Notes: generated from the sequence alone by a model not told the origin. Numbered from the stretch's first letter, positions 49,301-60,717 are shown. The stretch is DNA of 64,000 nt from Mesostigma viride (GCA_009746045.1 RPFO01000085.1:500439-564438); one strand, 5' to 3'. A program made the numbers and translations.

Positions 49301-52191
49301 TAGTGGGAATAGCCCCTAAGCAACTTGTTTTGTCAGGACAATTCTAACCAGGTTACTTTTCAAAGACCTTGTTCCTTGTTGCGGGGGACATGATCCTGTG
49401 AGTGTTAAAGAACAGCCTACTTTTCCTCCTGAGAACAGCCTTTTCTTTTGCTGTGAGAGCAGTCTCAACAGTTTCTTGAGATTCATTCAGTTTGCCTTGA
49501 AGAAAAGTTTGAATCAATTCTAATAAGAGGGGAAATCTGTTGTTTTGATTGGACAACAACCCGACCCAGTTATTTACTGAGGACATTTACGGAGCGTAAC
49601 CCACTGCCACTTTGAAGCATTTCAACCCCTTTATTGGAGCCACCCAGGCAGTTGTGGTTATCGCATTAGCAACGGAGCGTGTTTGCAAAAAATCTTATTT
49701 ATAGCATGTTTTAGAGAATTAGATACCTGAACCAGCTTTTTTTAGATAATGACCCTTCCCAGTTTGCTTGTGATTTGTGAAAAAAGTTTTATCATTTCGT
49801 TCTGCCAGTCATAACCAGTTTGTGTCATTAAGACAGCTCAAACCACTGTGGCTCTAAAGTAAGCCAAATCGTCTTTCCAGTACCAATTTCGATCAGTTTG
49901 TCCTTTTAAACCGCCCTAAAATGTTAGGTCCATGCATGCGGTCCTAATCTCGGCAAAACCTGATGTGCCACAGGCCCCCTGCCCAGTATTGTGGTGTTGG
50001 ATTGGGCAAGGATGGGGGAAGGAGAGGGAAAAATGGCCTACGGTTGCGCTCGCTAGTGACAAATGTGCCTGCCAGAACGGCCTTGGCTGCACAAAGCATG
50101 GCATTCCCTGGCGCTCCATTTGTCACACATACACACAAGCTTTGGATAGTTTGTACTATGCTTAAACCGACACCGATAACGGTGCATGCTCTCTGCCCTT
50201 TCCGCCCATCCTTGCAGCTGGACCTGGCGCCCTATGCGTGCTTCGTGCGGCTGCCGCCGGGCGACTACGATGCCAAGGGCAAGGGCAAGAAGGACGATGC
50301 GGCATTGCTGGGTCGCGCGTCCTTTGTTGAGCTCCAATACTCGGGTTGGTCAGTAGCGGCCGCCACCGGTGGGCAGTGGCAGGGTGATGCCAGCTTGCTG
50401 GAGGATGAGGCCGGTGGCGACGTGCCGGATGGAGGGGTGACCCCCGCAGAGGCGGCGGCCGCAGCGGTTTCTGGTGACCGTTTCCTGGTGATGCGCTACG
50501 GTGGCTTCAAGGAGAGGGGCGGTGATGTCGTGCAGGAGCTGGAGCATGCGGACGCCAGCATGGCGTTCACCGCGCAGGACCTGGCGCACATGGCGCGTGT
50601 GGGCTGGGCGGGGGACTGCTCCGACTACAGCACGCTATGGGAGCCGGTGGTGGAGGCGGCCAGCCGCGGCCAGAACCCTGAGAAACTGTGGACGCAGGCA
50701 GAGGGTGTGCTGGGTTGCGGTGAGTTAGGCGGTGAGCTGTGTGTGCAGTGGGAGGGGCAGTAGTGCAGGGGGCAGGGGGCGGCGGTGCCGTCCTGGTGTG
50801 GTTTCGCGCATGCCGTGTCAACCCTTCGTATAAGATATCTCAGAATGCACTGTTCAGCAAACCTGGCCACCTGGCCACCTGGCAAAGCTGGATCATGCTT
50901 GTCTATAGAAGGACATCACAGTTTGTGAATACGCGGGCAGATTGAAGGTGGGCCACCCGGGCATCATCCATGGCGGGCGGGGCTGATGTCGCGGGACGTA
51001 GCACCACTGTAATAACCTTAGCCAGCATCCTTGCTTCTCACAATGTCAGCCGCGGTCTTTGCCGCCTCCCCCCACATGTTGCCCTGTGTGCTTGCAGACG
51101 CGCACGCCATGGCCAACGACATGAGTTGGCTGGACCTGGTAGACCCTGCCTGGGTGCGAGATGGCACGTATAAACCCACTGCCTTTACAAAGCTGAAGGA
51201 GTTTGCAGAGCAGGTGGCGCAGGCACGGATGATGGAGGGAGGGGATGAACTCAGGGATTTTATCGTGACTGACAGCCTGGGCGGCTGCAAATGTGCCCCG
51301 ATCAAGAATGTGACGGCTCTGTCACCCGTGCTACTGCGGGCCATGCTGCACACGGCGATGGCTGGTCAGGACCAGCTGGACCACTTGGTAGTGGCCATAC
51401 AGAAGGCCATGGTTTTGGCAGGGGTGGGGGATGACAAGGAGGAAGTGATCGTGGTGGGCAACAGTGGGGGTGTGGAGGACCTCCCCAGGGACACGGGTGA
51501 CCTCATCGACACCTTTGGCACCGTGGTGCGCATCAACTCCAAGTACTTTGAGGAGATTGCGGACAGGGAGGGGCATAAGCGTGATGTCTGGGTCATGGGC
51601 GACTACAACACAATCTGCGGATGTTGGGACGGCCACTGCTGTTCGGATGAACAGCTGGCGCAGGTGAGGCATCGGTTGGGGAACCACGTGCGGCTGATGT
51701 TTGGGAACAATCCATTCCCAAAGGGTGCAACGCACGGTCCTAGTAAGGAGGCAGAGGATGGCGAGCAGCGGAACTACCCATTCACACCGGTAATTATCCA
51801 GGATCACTCCCAGAGGGTGCTCAACTTCTGGCTGTGGCAGCGCAACATGCTCCACCCAGGGACGCGCTTGCTCCGCAGGATTGAAGGGCACATGAACTTG
51901 AGGAGTGGGCTGACAACCCTATTCATGTTCATGATTGGCGGCATCAAGCCGACGGTGGTGGGATTTGACATTGGTGGGTTCCCTGCCATGCACCCTGGCC
52001 TTTACTACGTGATGGAATACAAGGCCGGTCGCAAGCCCAGTATGCCGAGGCCGCTTACGCAGTATGAGCAGGAGACGCGTATCCTGATGTCCTTGCGTGA
52101 CGCTGGTTACATTACCGTCTTGGACGAGAAGACCTTCCCCACCATCAGAGAGGAAAGGGCCCGGCGCATAAAGCCGCAGGTAGAAAGGTAA
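34398..52191 (+). CDS. EGF-like / GT29 (sialyltransferase-like) protein, copy 2; 3 exons, giant intron
   Basis: Model: join(34398..35198, 50218..50719, 51098..52191), 798 aa, with the same donors, acceptors and phases as copy 1. Exon 1 is nearly identical to copy 1 and keeps the signal-anchor and EGF-like cysteines. Exon 3 keeps motif L (VIVVGNSGG, IDTFGTVVRIN) and motif S (TTLFMFMIGG...VVGFDIGG). The reading frame is intact, so it may be functional if the 15,019-bp intron 1 is spliced. Differences cluster: the end of exon 2 is 8 codons shorter and rewritten, intron 2 is unrelated, and the final 65 codons differ (LYYVMEYK instead of LWHVMEFK). The latter is closer to the usual GT29 motif III pattern. 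Expected location is the Golgi lumen. Confidence 0.82.
35461..48815 (+). repeat. 13.35-kb minisatellite of a 45-bp unit (~297 copies) in intron 1 of GT29-like copy 2
   Basis: The unit runs TTTTTTCTCTCGAGATCATC, CCCAACCTGTCTTTGATCGC, GCCCC and contains one XhoI site (CTCGAG). The core from about 36200 to 46700 is almost invariant; edge units carry CCCAC for CCAAC, one-base deletions in the C or T runs, and rare point changes. Because 45 is divisible by 3 and two frames on each strand lack stops, giant frames appear (35369-43864 plus strand, 36151-43809 minus strand); these are artefacts of the array. The array sits wholly inside an intron, and at the corresponding position copy 1 has one diverged unit. 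Confidence 0.97.
48816..50217 (+). other. 3' part of intron 1 of GT29-like copy 2
   Basis: After the array the intron realigns with copy 1 (for example TCTGATTTTA at 48894 and 18278). It includes a G homopolymer of about 30 at 49169-49200, where copy 1 has only GGGAGGG. The last 350 bp before the acceptor are nearly identical in both copies. Confidence 0.8.
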
Positions 52192-52934
52192 AGTGATCGA
52201 TGCAAGGGCCGATGGTTATGATGATGGGCCAATGAATAATTAATAGGACGTTGAATTAATAGGACGTAGACTACGTCACGTGAGCATACATCCTCCATGA
52301 AACAGCATACATCCTGCGCTGGTTGTCTCCTTGATACATCCTCCATGAAACGGGTAATGGAATGGAATGGGCGATCGATGACGCCCAGAGGCCCAGGTAG
52401 AATTCATTGCCCCTGAGGATAGCCGCTAGTCTGCCGCCTCGATTGTCGATCAGCCATTACTGTGGAAGACAGCTAGCTCGGATGCATGAGGATTATCTAT
52501 CCACATCTCATGCAGCTAGCTAGCGTCAGGGCATGATGCATCGACGTATTGTTTATAACTTCGTGTTATTATGTGAGACTAGTACTTAGTATTGTCCTCC
52601 GAGGCGTGCCTCTGCGCATGACATGCAAATACTCATTTAATTCATGTCCGAGTCAGCTATTGGCATTGAACAGTTGCTAATTAAGGCTTGCCTTCGGACA
52701 TACGAGAAGCCGCGGGAGTCGCTGCCGCCTTATCGTTTCAGCAACATGTAGGGATTGCAAGCACTGAGAGTGCCCTGAGCGTCCCCCACGGGCCGCGGAG
52801 GCCATAGAACAATCAGTTCTAGTTGCGTCACACATTACACAGTAAGTCAGGCCTAGCCGGGCGGAGAAATCCGAAGCACCATTTATTAGAACGTGTTGAA
52901 CTTGCAGCGCGTCCCTTATGCTGCACGGACGGGT
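52192..52934. other. Intergenic with a LINE 3'-end relic
   Basis: CTGCGCTGGTTGTCTCCTTGATAC at 52315-52338 contains the segment that recurs at 59745 and in reverse at 15328. TACGTCACGTGAGCATA (52267-52283) recurs near 60675. No gene is seen. Confidence 0.55.
52835..52839 (-). terminator. TGTAA poly(A) signal of the HopJ-family gene
   Basis: TGTAA on the minus strand, about 98 nt after the stop codon; this is the usual signal of green algae. Confidence 0.5.
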
Positions 52935-52936
52935 TT

Positions 52937-53440
52937 TTAGCAGCTTGGCCACTTTGGCGTCAAGGGTACCGACGAAAACGACAACCCACCAAAACCCTGC
53001 TTCATGAATGCCCGAATATTAGCATGGCCACTGCCCTGGGGGTCGGCCACCACGCCCGCATAATGCTCCCCGAAGCAGCGCAGCGTCTGTTCCTCGCTCA
53101 GCCCTATGCTGAGCGCGAAGTAGAGCACCTTGCAGGAGCCCTCGTTGACCTTGGCTGCGTTCACGGTTCCCCCGTTGACAAACTCGGCGGGCGTGTACTC
53201 GAAGCATGCCACCAGCATGGCAAGCGTGTCAGCAAACCGCACGCCCTCCGAGCTGTCCAGTTGATGCAGGAAGGACGTCAGCTCGCGGGGGGGGTTGGTG
53301 ATCGCGTTCCCATTCCACCGCAGGCCACCGCTGGGGGCGGTACCCTTCGCGCTGTTGGCTACGGCTAAAGGTGACGCGCGCCGATTGTAGTGCGGGTGAG
53401 ATGAGGGGGACAATCGGCTTCGATGCAGCTTGCATGGCAC
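52937..53440 (-). CDS. HopJ-family protein, probably organelle-targeted
   Basis: Intronless, 167 aa. Residues about 53-161 match the HopJ domain from the opening FLHQL and FADTLAML through FEYTPAEFVNGG, GSCKVLYFAL, LSEEQTLRCFGEHY, and the closing HANIRAFMK...LTPK block. The family name comes from a bacterial type III effector, but most members are small housekeeping-like proteins of bacteria and algae with no known activity. The first ~50 residues are rich in Arg, Ser, His and Ala and poor in acids, as in plastid or mitochondrial transit peptides; bacterial homologues lack such an extension. The start is the first ATG in frame. A conserved family block directly follows the extension, so the frame is complete. 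Function remains unknown. Confidence 0.85.
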   Translation of the reverse strand: MPCKLHRSRLSPSSHPHYNRRASPLAVANSAKGTAPSGGLRWNGNAITNPPRELTSFLHQLDSSEGVRFADTLAMLVACFEYTPAEFVNGGTVNAAKVNEGSCKVLYFALSIGLSEEQTLRCFGEHYAGVVADPQGSGHANIRAFMKQGFGGLSFSSVPLTPKWPSC

Positions 53441-53633
53441 CAGGGGGGCGGAGCTTGACGGGGAGCTTGCCTGACAGTGCGGAGCTGTGCGGATGACTGC
53501 ATTTCGGTTGCTGCACGCCTGCGGAATACCATGGGGTTGGGCAGGTGTACAATGTTGATGACGTGTGAGAAGAGGTGTCAGGGAAGCAGGTTTTTGACTG
53601 GGGGCTCCTGCATCACCCTATTGAAGATCTGCT

Positions 53634-53738
<105 letters not shown>

Positions 53739-53750
53739 GAGAGGAGAGGG

Positions 53751-55056
53751 GGGCTGATAAAAAAGCAGAACAAACGGAGAGATAAAAATGAACGCGTGTG
53801 GCTTTAATGTTGTCCCCTCCTATATTTCTGGTAAACTCGTAAGTGTAAGCAATGTGTCAGCAATGGTAGAGCCCGGAGGGTACGCGCGGCCTTCCCCCGC
53901 CTAGTTTCCCATGCCTGAATCGACCTCGCCCACGTCATACCAAGCGTCGCGGAATAAGAAAACGTCACTCTCGCTAGCGAACTGTGTCACGGAGTGCCGC
54001 GGTGTCCCCTGTGCCACTAGAAACGCGAAGCCTTGCGAAGCGGTAGCACGGTGTCCTCTGTTCAGTGTTAACCAAGGCTGACAGGCTAAACCAGAGACAG
54101 AGAGACTACAACATTCATCAAGACAACCACGTTTACGTTGGGTCTGTAGAAACAAGTAGCGCCTATAGGGCTTATCCGCATAATGTGTTACGCTGGGCAA
54201 CGCGTTGACCGGTTCACATACTGCGACAAACGGGCAGTTCTCGATGCTTCTGCCATGATAAAAGCAGACACTATCGACGACCACACTTTTCAAACATAAA
54301 TTCTTGCCTGGATTTTTGCTCGTCGGATCCGTCCGTTCACCAAAGCAGTCAAGGGGGACGACACACCCAGTGGTGCTGACAGCAACGCCATTGAAGGCAC
54401 CGTCCTAGCCATGTCCTTGCACGACATGTTCGGCATCCAGCTCGAGAAAACTAAGAAAGTATGCTGCCTGTAGATAAAATGTGCCACTAGGCCTAGTCGC
54501 TTTCCTGTCGAGATCAATATACGACAACTCCCAAATGAAAACGAGATTTGATTTCAGACAAATGCCTAACGAGATGGGTGAAGCGCGAAGCCCTAATTAC
54601 GTGTCTGCGTCCGGGTAATGTCCATGGGTGAGATCTTATTCGTAAAATAATTTCCTAGCTGCCAAGTGCCAACCCGGCCGCCACTTGACGTCCGTAGCTT
54701 CCAAGATGGAGTTCCTAACATCCTCTAGAGCAATTCCGTGCGGATCGCGCTGAGCAACTTGACAACAGACCGGACAGGAGCGATTGGCAACTTGTCACAA
54801 CACGCTGGTCGCTGGTATGCCCGAATTCTCGTTCGCGCCCCGCGCGCGTGCTCTGGGCGCTAGTCCACCTGTCTACCGTAGCTGCGCCCACGCCACAAAA
54901 CGTGCCCGCTTAACCAGAGCGCAGTCGGTGGACGCGAGAATCGAGTCCCGATGCCAATATGTCTCGGCAGATTTAGAGTTTGCTGGTATTCGGCATGCAA
55001 GAGAAAACAATCGGGACTGACTGGTAAACTCTAGACGTCTTTAGTTTCTGGTTGCA
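53751..55056. other. Intergenic
   Basis: Several frames of 60-130 codons exist on both strands but none has a recognisable domain or splice context. The sequence has ordinary composition with no tandem repeats. Confidence 0.4.
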
Positions 55057-58000
55057 ATGGAAGCGCTTGCAGTATCTCAATCTCTAGTTTGTCATTTTAG
55101 TCATTCTAATGGATTGAAACCCGCCTGCGACAGCGGCGTCCCCGAGCGGCCTTTACACGCTCGAAAACTTGGTCTTAAAATGAAGTGGGTAAAGCTGCCG
55201 CAGTCTCATCGAGGATGCGTCGTTCGCCGCGTTGTTAAGGAAGCCGGCCGGCATCGTGGCATGCCCACTAGATGCTCGATGAATGACGGCAATTCCTCCC
55301 AAGTTAAAAGCCAAATGGAAAACGTATGGACGTTACTAATCCGAATGCTCCGGCTCAAGGTATCTCCAGTTTAGGACCCATTTCAGGCTACCACTCTTCA
55401 ATGTGCATGTGTGCTTTGTTTGTGTATTGTGCTCTCGTGCGCGTGCGCATTGCAGTAGCACGATCAGTTTACCACCATGGATGACTCAGGATTGCCTGCC
55501 ATGAGGTCCTCGCTCGCCTTGACCACGCACCCTGCGCCCCCATATATTTCTTTCGCTCCCTGCCACATACTTCAGCATGCACAGGCATACTTTGCTCGGT
55601 TTAATCATGTTGTTCGATAAATTTGCCTCTTTTTTAGGCGTGCTCATATTCTGGCATTCACCTTCTCCCTCCGCCAGGGATCTTGCTTAATCTTGCACCA
55701 CTTCGGGATGCTGCCACGTGGCATGTCCGCAGGACCGGCTGGAAATGGTGCTGACGACGCGAGCGCAGGAGCAGCGAATGTTTGAGGCGCATCGTCAGCT
55801 CTTGCTCCAGGTGGGTGCGAACACCCTGCCAGGGATTGCTGTGTATTGCAGCCTTGCGAGCTCCCCTCGTCTCATGCATTGGCGCAGTCCCCTCGCATCG
55901 CGCTGGCTGCTGGTCCCCCCCACAGCGTTCCCCACGGCCCTGCCCTTGCATGGGGCCACATGCCCTCCCCTTGCCCCACCGCACGCCAACGTTTGCTCTG
56001 CACGCCAAGCGCAACCCCCACGTTGTTTCACCCCAAGCGCAATACTCACCTTGAAATACCCCGGCTTGCAACATTTTCCGAATCTAAACCTTTCGAAGCC
56101 GTAATAATACATGGCACGTTAGCGAATACTCGGTGGCATGTATGCAAGTAGTACCTGGGGGCGGAGCTCCTGTCTGACCCTGCATACTTACAATAAGCCT
56201 CCCATGTCTGGATACCACTTTCGATGCCGTCTGGCATGCCACGTCGCAGGAGACGAAGCTAATGTTAGATGATGTATATGATAGTGTATCTTTCCTTTTG
56301 TTCTATCTAGTTGTTAGATATTGTAAATAGTGCATCTTTCCCTTTGCTCTATCTAGCTGTTTGATAGTGTAAATACTGCATCTTTCCTTTTGTCCTATCT
56401 AGTTGATTTTCCCAAATTTTTCTCACGAACTTGCGTATGGTTTGGCAAGGAGACGTTTGACTGCGATGGGCGTGGCATGAGACCGGGCTGTGGCATACTT
56501 GCTGCGCCCAGGGGGGGGGGGGAATTTGTTGTGCCGCCATTCCCTTGACGGCGCAGTAGCGTTCTGATGTACTTGACCGCCCCCCCAGCAGGAGACGGCG
56601 TTTCTGCGCGGTGAGCTCGCAGAGCTAGAGTGGCTGCTGGGCATGCGGGCGGGGGCCAAGGAGGAGGGGAGCGTGCCAGGGGAAGGAGAGGGGGAGAGCC
56701 CGCGACAAGTGCCATCGCTAGCAGCAACCCAGCCGCTGCCCACACCCTCGCCCCTCATTCCTGCGGGTGACCCATCCAGGCCACCGGGCGACGGTGGCGC
56801 CGACGCGGGTGCCGCCATCGCAAACTTCCTGCGCATGCCAAGTTCCCCCGTGGCCCCTCAGGAGGTGGCGAGGCCATCCCCACAAGATGACGCCGATGAT
56901 GGCAGGTGGGCGGGGCTGGGAGCGGAACATGACCGGTGGGCATCACTGCGAGGTGAGGGTGGGTTGCCTGGCACCTCCACGGTGACCAGTGGGGCAGCAT
57001 CCATGCCGGCGTCACCCAGTGGCGCCGCAGCAGCAACGACAGTGGCCGCTGGCCCCGTGGACTTGGTTGATGGGCCACCCGCCTCTTCACCAGAAATGGC
57101 ACGTGCCACTGTGGATGAGCTTCCCCCCTCCACTCTCACGTTGCCACCAGGCGATAAGGACAGCAGCAACAACAATAACAATGACAACAGTGACAGCAGC
57201 AGCAGCAGGAGCAGCAACAGCAATAGCACCACCATCGGCAGCAACAACACCAGCAGCACAACGAGCAGCAGCAGCATCCCCCTCCCTTGGTCGGCAGCGC
57301 CCAAAGCCGCGGATGCGCCGGAAGAGATGCGCACCGAGGCGTGGCGTCGTCGGCAGAAGATCGAAGCAGCCATCGCGCGCTTGCTCCCGCGGCAACGGCC
57401 GGCCGAGAGCGAAGCCGCGCCACCGCCGCCGGCATCAAACACCAGCGCCGGCCAGGTCACAGAAGCGCGGGGGGACCCGTCGCTGAAGGGAGGGGAGCAG
57501 GTGCCAGAGAGGTCGGGTGCCGGCGACAGGTCAGCATCATCCCCAGCAGTCAGCATGGGGTCCAGTCAGGCGGATGCATCGGTGGGGCTAAACGTGAGAA
57601 CGGAGGAGGGTGCGGGCGCTGAGACGGTCGCTAGTGCCGGAGCGGCCAGCATGAGTGCGGGCGCCAGGAACCCTGGCTGGCCACTGGCCGCTGACCCATT
57701 TGAGGCGCAAGCTGAGAGCAGGCTGACAGCCGACCCACGCCGCGAGCCGGGTGCGGGGGTGAGGGAGGAGCCAACGAGCGGAGGGGGGGGGGGAGGCGGC
57801 GGGGGGGAGTTGCTGCGTAGGGACTTACCACAAGCCTCCCAAGTGGGTGAAGCACCGGAAGGCGCGGATGTGCAAGCAAACTTGCAAGGCAGGGGCGGCG
57901 GGGGGACAGGCGCGGCGCAGGTTGTCCCACCAGGTGGCGACCAGGGGGCCTCACTCGACAGCATCGTCACGTCCACCCTGGAGCGGCAGCGGTTGCTGCG

Positions 58001-58475
58001 CGAGAAGATTGCTGCGCTGCGCGGGCCCGTGGCCGAGGGGGGTAATCCGCGCCCGTGGGACGCAGTGGTTGCGACCTCGCCGCAGCCGGGCATGGGGCAG
58101 GGCTCGCTGCCATCAGCGGGAACAGGCCAGTCGGTCTTGTCTTCCAGTGGTGGTGCCCAGGCATTCGGACATACGGACGAAGGGATGCAAGGGTTGCCTA
58201 GTGATGCTCGACCTGCAGCCGGTGAAACCGCGGTCGAGCCTGGTGGGGGTGCGGGGCCTGCCCAGGATGCCACGGGCGAAAAGGAAGAGTTCTTGTTCAT
58301 CCGGCCACCGCGGCCCCCTCAGAAGCCGAGTGAGATGACGAGCGCGTGGGAGAGGCGGCGGGCGATTGAGGAGGTCATGTGGAAGCAGCTGACGGAGCTG
58401 GCGCAGCAGCGGGCGCAAGCGGAGGGTAACAAGCCCCTGGACCCTTCCTCGCTGTTTGAAGACGATGTCCAGTGA
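55057..58475 (+). CDS. Disordered, coiled-coil-tipped protein; 3-exon model
   Basis: Model: join(55057..55359, 55733..55810, 56592..58475), 754 aa, all phase 0. Exon 2 (DRLEMVLTTRAQEQRMFEAH...) is bounded by CCGCAG and GTGGGT and reads as a coiled coil that continues into exon 3 (TAFLRGELAELEWLL). Exon 3 is secure: 610+ codons of Gly/Ala/Ser/Pro-rich disordered sequence with an Asn/Ser run coded by AAC/AGC repeats. Three RR.AIE-type helices (WRRRQKIEAAIARLL, RQRLLREKIAALRG, WERRRAIEEVMWKQL) form an internal repeat. Exon 1 is less sure. The acceptor of exon 3 is a CAGCAG tandem. No family recognised; helices could mediate binding to a partner. Confidence 0.6.
56275..56405 (+). repeat. ~58-bp tandem repeat in intron 2, three copies
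   Basis: Three copies of GATAGTGTA.ATCTTTCC.TTTG.TCTATCTAG begin near 56280, 56328 and 56372 within the intron of the gene above. Confidence 0.75.
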
Positions 58476-58569
58476 CGGATGGGCGTTCTATTGACGTTTG
58501 CTTAAATCTATGTTCAATCGTCAAGCAGGAGTTATCTAGCCATCCGAAGTGAGCAGAGGCACCAATGCT

Positions 58570-58574
58570 TGTAA
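58570..58574 (+). terminator. TGTAA poly(A) signal of the disordered-protein gene
   Basis: TGTAA lies 95 nt after the stop codon, the usual distance class for green algal 3' ends. Confidence 0.6.
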
Positions 58575-58686
58575 ATAGTGTGAGGGTTTGGTCGATATTC
58601 TTTTGTCAGCTATTCACTTGGTTGTCTGTCAGAGAATTGGTTCAGTTGTCCCGGCCGTTAGCTGACTGTGCAGGCATACTGTACCC

Positions 58687-59400
58687 GGTGCGAGACTGAA
58701 CAAGTCTCGCGTGCAGACACGTGTGTAGTACTCCTACACACAGATCTCGAGTGATTTATCTAGTACCAAATCCGAAAGGCTTGCATCACTCCCCGGACAG
58801 GAGAACTTTTGCGGATGACTGTAGGTGTCAGTTGGCGATGCCATGGTAACCGGAGACGTCCGTCCTATAGTCAGCAAAATTGGTGCGAGAGGTCCCCAGT
58901 TCGATTCCGGTCGGATTCATTTGCAGATCGCGTTTTTCCGCGTTTTCCGCGGCCCGGTACTGAACGCAAATGGTTTTCACCTTTGCGGAGTGCCTGATCA
59001 AATATACGCTTGGCTGATTTCGATAGTACCGGCTACGCCCCCTTCTACTAAAAAGAAGGATTCAGCCGTGTTCAGCCCGTCTCACGGTGCGAGACTGAAC
59101 AAGTCTCGCGTGCAGACACGTGTGTAGTACTCCTACACACAGATCTCGAGTGATTTATCTAGTACCAAATCCGAAAGGCTTGCATCACTCCCCGGACAGG
59201 AGAACTTTTGCGGATGACTGTAGGTGTCAGTTGGCGATGCCATGGTAACCGGAGACGTCCGTCCTATAGTCAGCAAAATTGGTGCGAGAGGTCCCCAGTT
59301 CGATTCCGGTCGGATTCATTTGCAGATCGCGTTTTTCCGCGTTTTCCGCGGCCCGGTACTGAACGCAAATGGTTTTCACCTTTGCGGAGTGCCTGATCAA
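58687..59400 (+). mobile_element. Miniature element: two 315-bp direct repeats around an 84-bp core, 11-bp TSD
   Basis: Repeat 1 (58687-59001) and repeat 2 (59086-59400) appear identical, beginning GGTGCGAGACTGAAC and ending GTGCCTGATCAA. The whole unit is bounded by ATACTGTACCC at 58676-58686 and 59401-59411. The repeats contain two hairpins near the start (GCGAGACT/AGTCTCGC; GTGTAG/CTACAC) and an AGTTCGATTCC element close to the Pol III B box, preceded by an A-box-like TAGTCAGC...TTGG. The plan resembles a terminal-repeat miniature retrotransposon, but an 11-bp TSD suits LINE-driven SINEs better. Frames inside are not coding. Confidence 0.75.
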
Positions 59401-59411
59401 ATACTGTACCC

Positions 59412-59800
59412 TGATGTATTAGCGTTTAATTACTATAGCCATGCTTTGCCCATACAGAGAGCCACTCTCTGCTGATACACCATGCCCCAGCCATTGCTTA
59501 GCCATGATCGTCTTCCACCCCATGGCAGCACCTGTGCTGCTGAATACGTACATGGTGGTGCAGGTGCACCTTGTGCACCCAGAGTAGTTGGCAGTTTACA
59601 CCCAACACCTGCATGTTGTGTCTCAGAATGTATTAAAAACCACATGCCCCTTCTCAGGGATATACTACTATGTCTCTTTGATATGTGCTGGTTGTCTCCT
59701 TGATATGTGTTACATAGCCTCCCCACGGAGGTATTTCTGGCCTGCGCTGGTTGTCTCCTTGGTATGTTCATAATCAATAATTAATTAATTAATTAATTAA
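59412..59800 (+). mobile_element. LINE 3'-UTR relic
   Basis: The block around CATACAGAGAGCCACTCTCTGCTG and CCATGCCCCAGCC aligns with the 3' UTR of the intact LINE at 63085-63125 (CATGCAGGGAGTAACTCTCTG, CCATGCCCTAGCC). It ends in an ATTA-type repeat tail at 59771-59801. Two copies of CTGGTTGTCTCCTTG.TATG lie just before the tail. Confidence 0.65.
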
Positions 59801-60717
59801 TACTCTACCGGCCTACTCATTGGCCGCGCCTGGTCCATGAATCAATACTGCATCGACTTTAAGTGCATAGCTTGCATTTCGGTAACTGGCACACATGCAT
59901 TCGATCTGCCTAGCCAATCAGAACTCACCACCAAAGGGTAAGATAGGATAAGAAAAACTTTATCTCTACACTCTTTTAAATACGTAACCAGGGACTGGCC
60001 ATGCAGACACAACTCCGGATTTAATTCCATATCGAATCCAGCTCGTCCGGAACCATAAAGACCCTCGAGCGTACTGAAAAGTCCAGAGCCCAGATCTAGA
60101 GACATGGATCGACGTCAGTCACACCCACGTAATTCGGACCAGTGCACTTAAAACGAGTGACTGTTTGAGTCCTATTTAGTGCCATAGTTCGTGGCCTGAT
60201 CCATTTGGGGTTAACTTGTCATGTCAGTCTGAAATGGTCCTTTAAGACGCCAGTGCATATACCATGCAAGATTCAGTGCATTCGACGCTTCATGGAGCTA
60301 GATTCTGCTGAGACTGGCCTATGTGCTGTGGTGGAGGAATCTTACCTCGAGATCCTGTGACTTGATTGTTCCATTTCAGGCTTACGTTGGAGCATGCACG
60401 ACGTACACGTTGATATCCTGCAGGATCCGTTTGGGTCGCCATTGTTGCAGGACGTTGGTTGTGATATCTGCTGTCATGTTATAATACCACCTCACATTTG
60501 TAGCATAAGCTATGCGTCAGCCTACTTATGGTATTGCACTGGTTGTATTAATCAATCAATTAATTAATTAATTAATTAATTAATTGATTAATTAATTAGA
60601 CTCGTGCTCCCGTTGGGGAGTCACGGAGCATTAACCCCGATGGATGGATTAATTAATTAATAGACACGTGACTGCGTCACGTGAGCATAAGTCCTCAGCG
60701 GGAGGGGAACATGGGAT
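59801..60717. other. Intergenic, relic repeats
   Basis: No gene is seen. AGCATAAGCTATGCGTCAGC (60500) and CTCCCGTTGGGGAGTC (60605) are shared with 22464 and 15034. TTAA/ATTA microsatellites lie at 60551-60597 and 60640-60662. Confidence 0.5.

Noticed and set aside
54290-54517. Small minus-strand ORFs around 53900-54520
   Set aside because: No recognisable domain, start context or splice support.
58687-59400. Hammerhead ribozyme (retrozyme) in the 315-bp repeats
   Set aside because: Hairpins are present but the CTGATGA and GAAA core pair is not found.
59208-59475. Small proteins repeated at 58809 and 59208
   Set aside because: They recur only because the 315-bp repeat is duplicated; the third copy does not conserve the frame.
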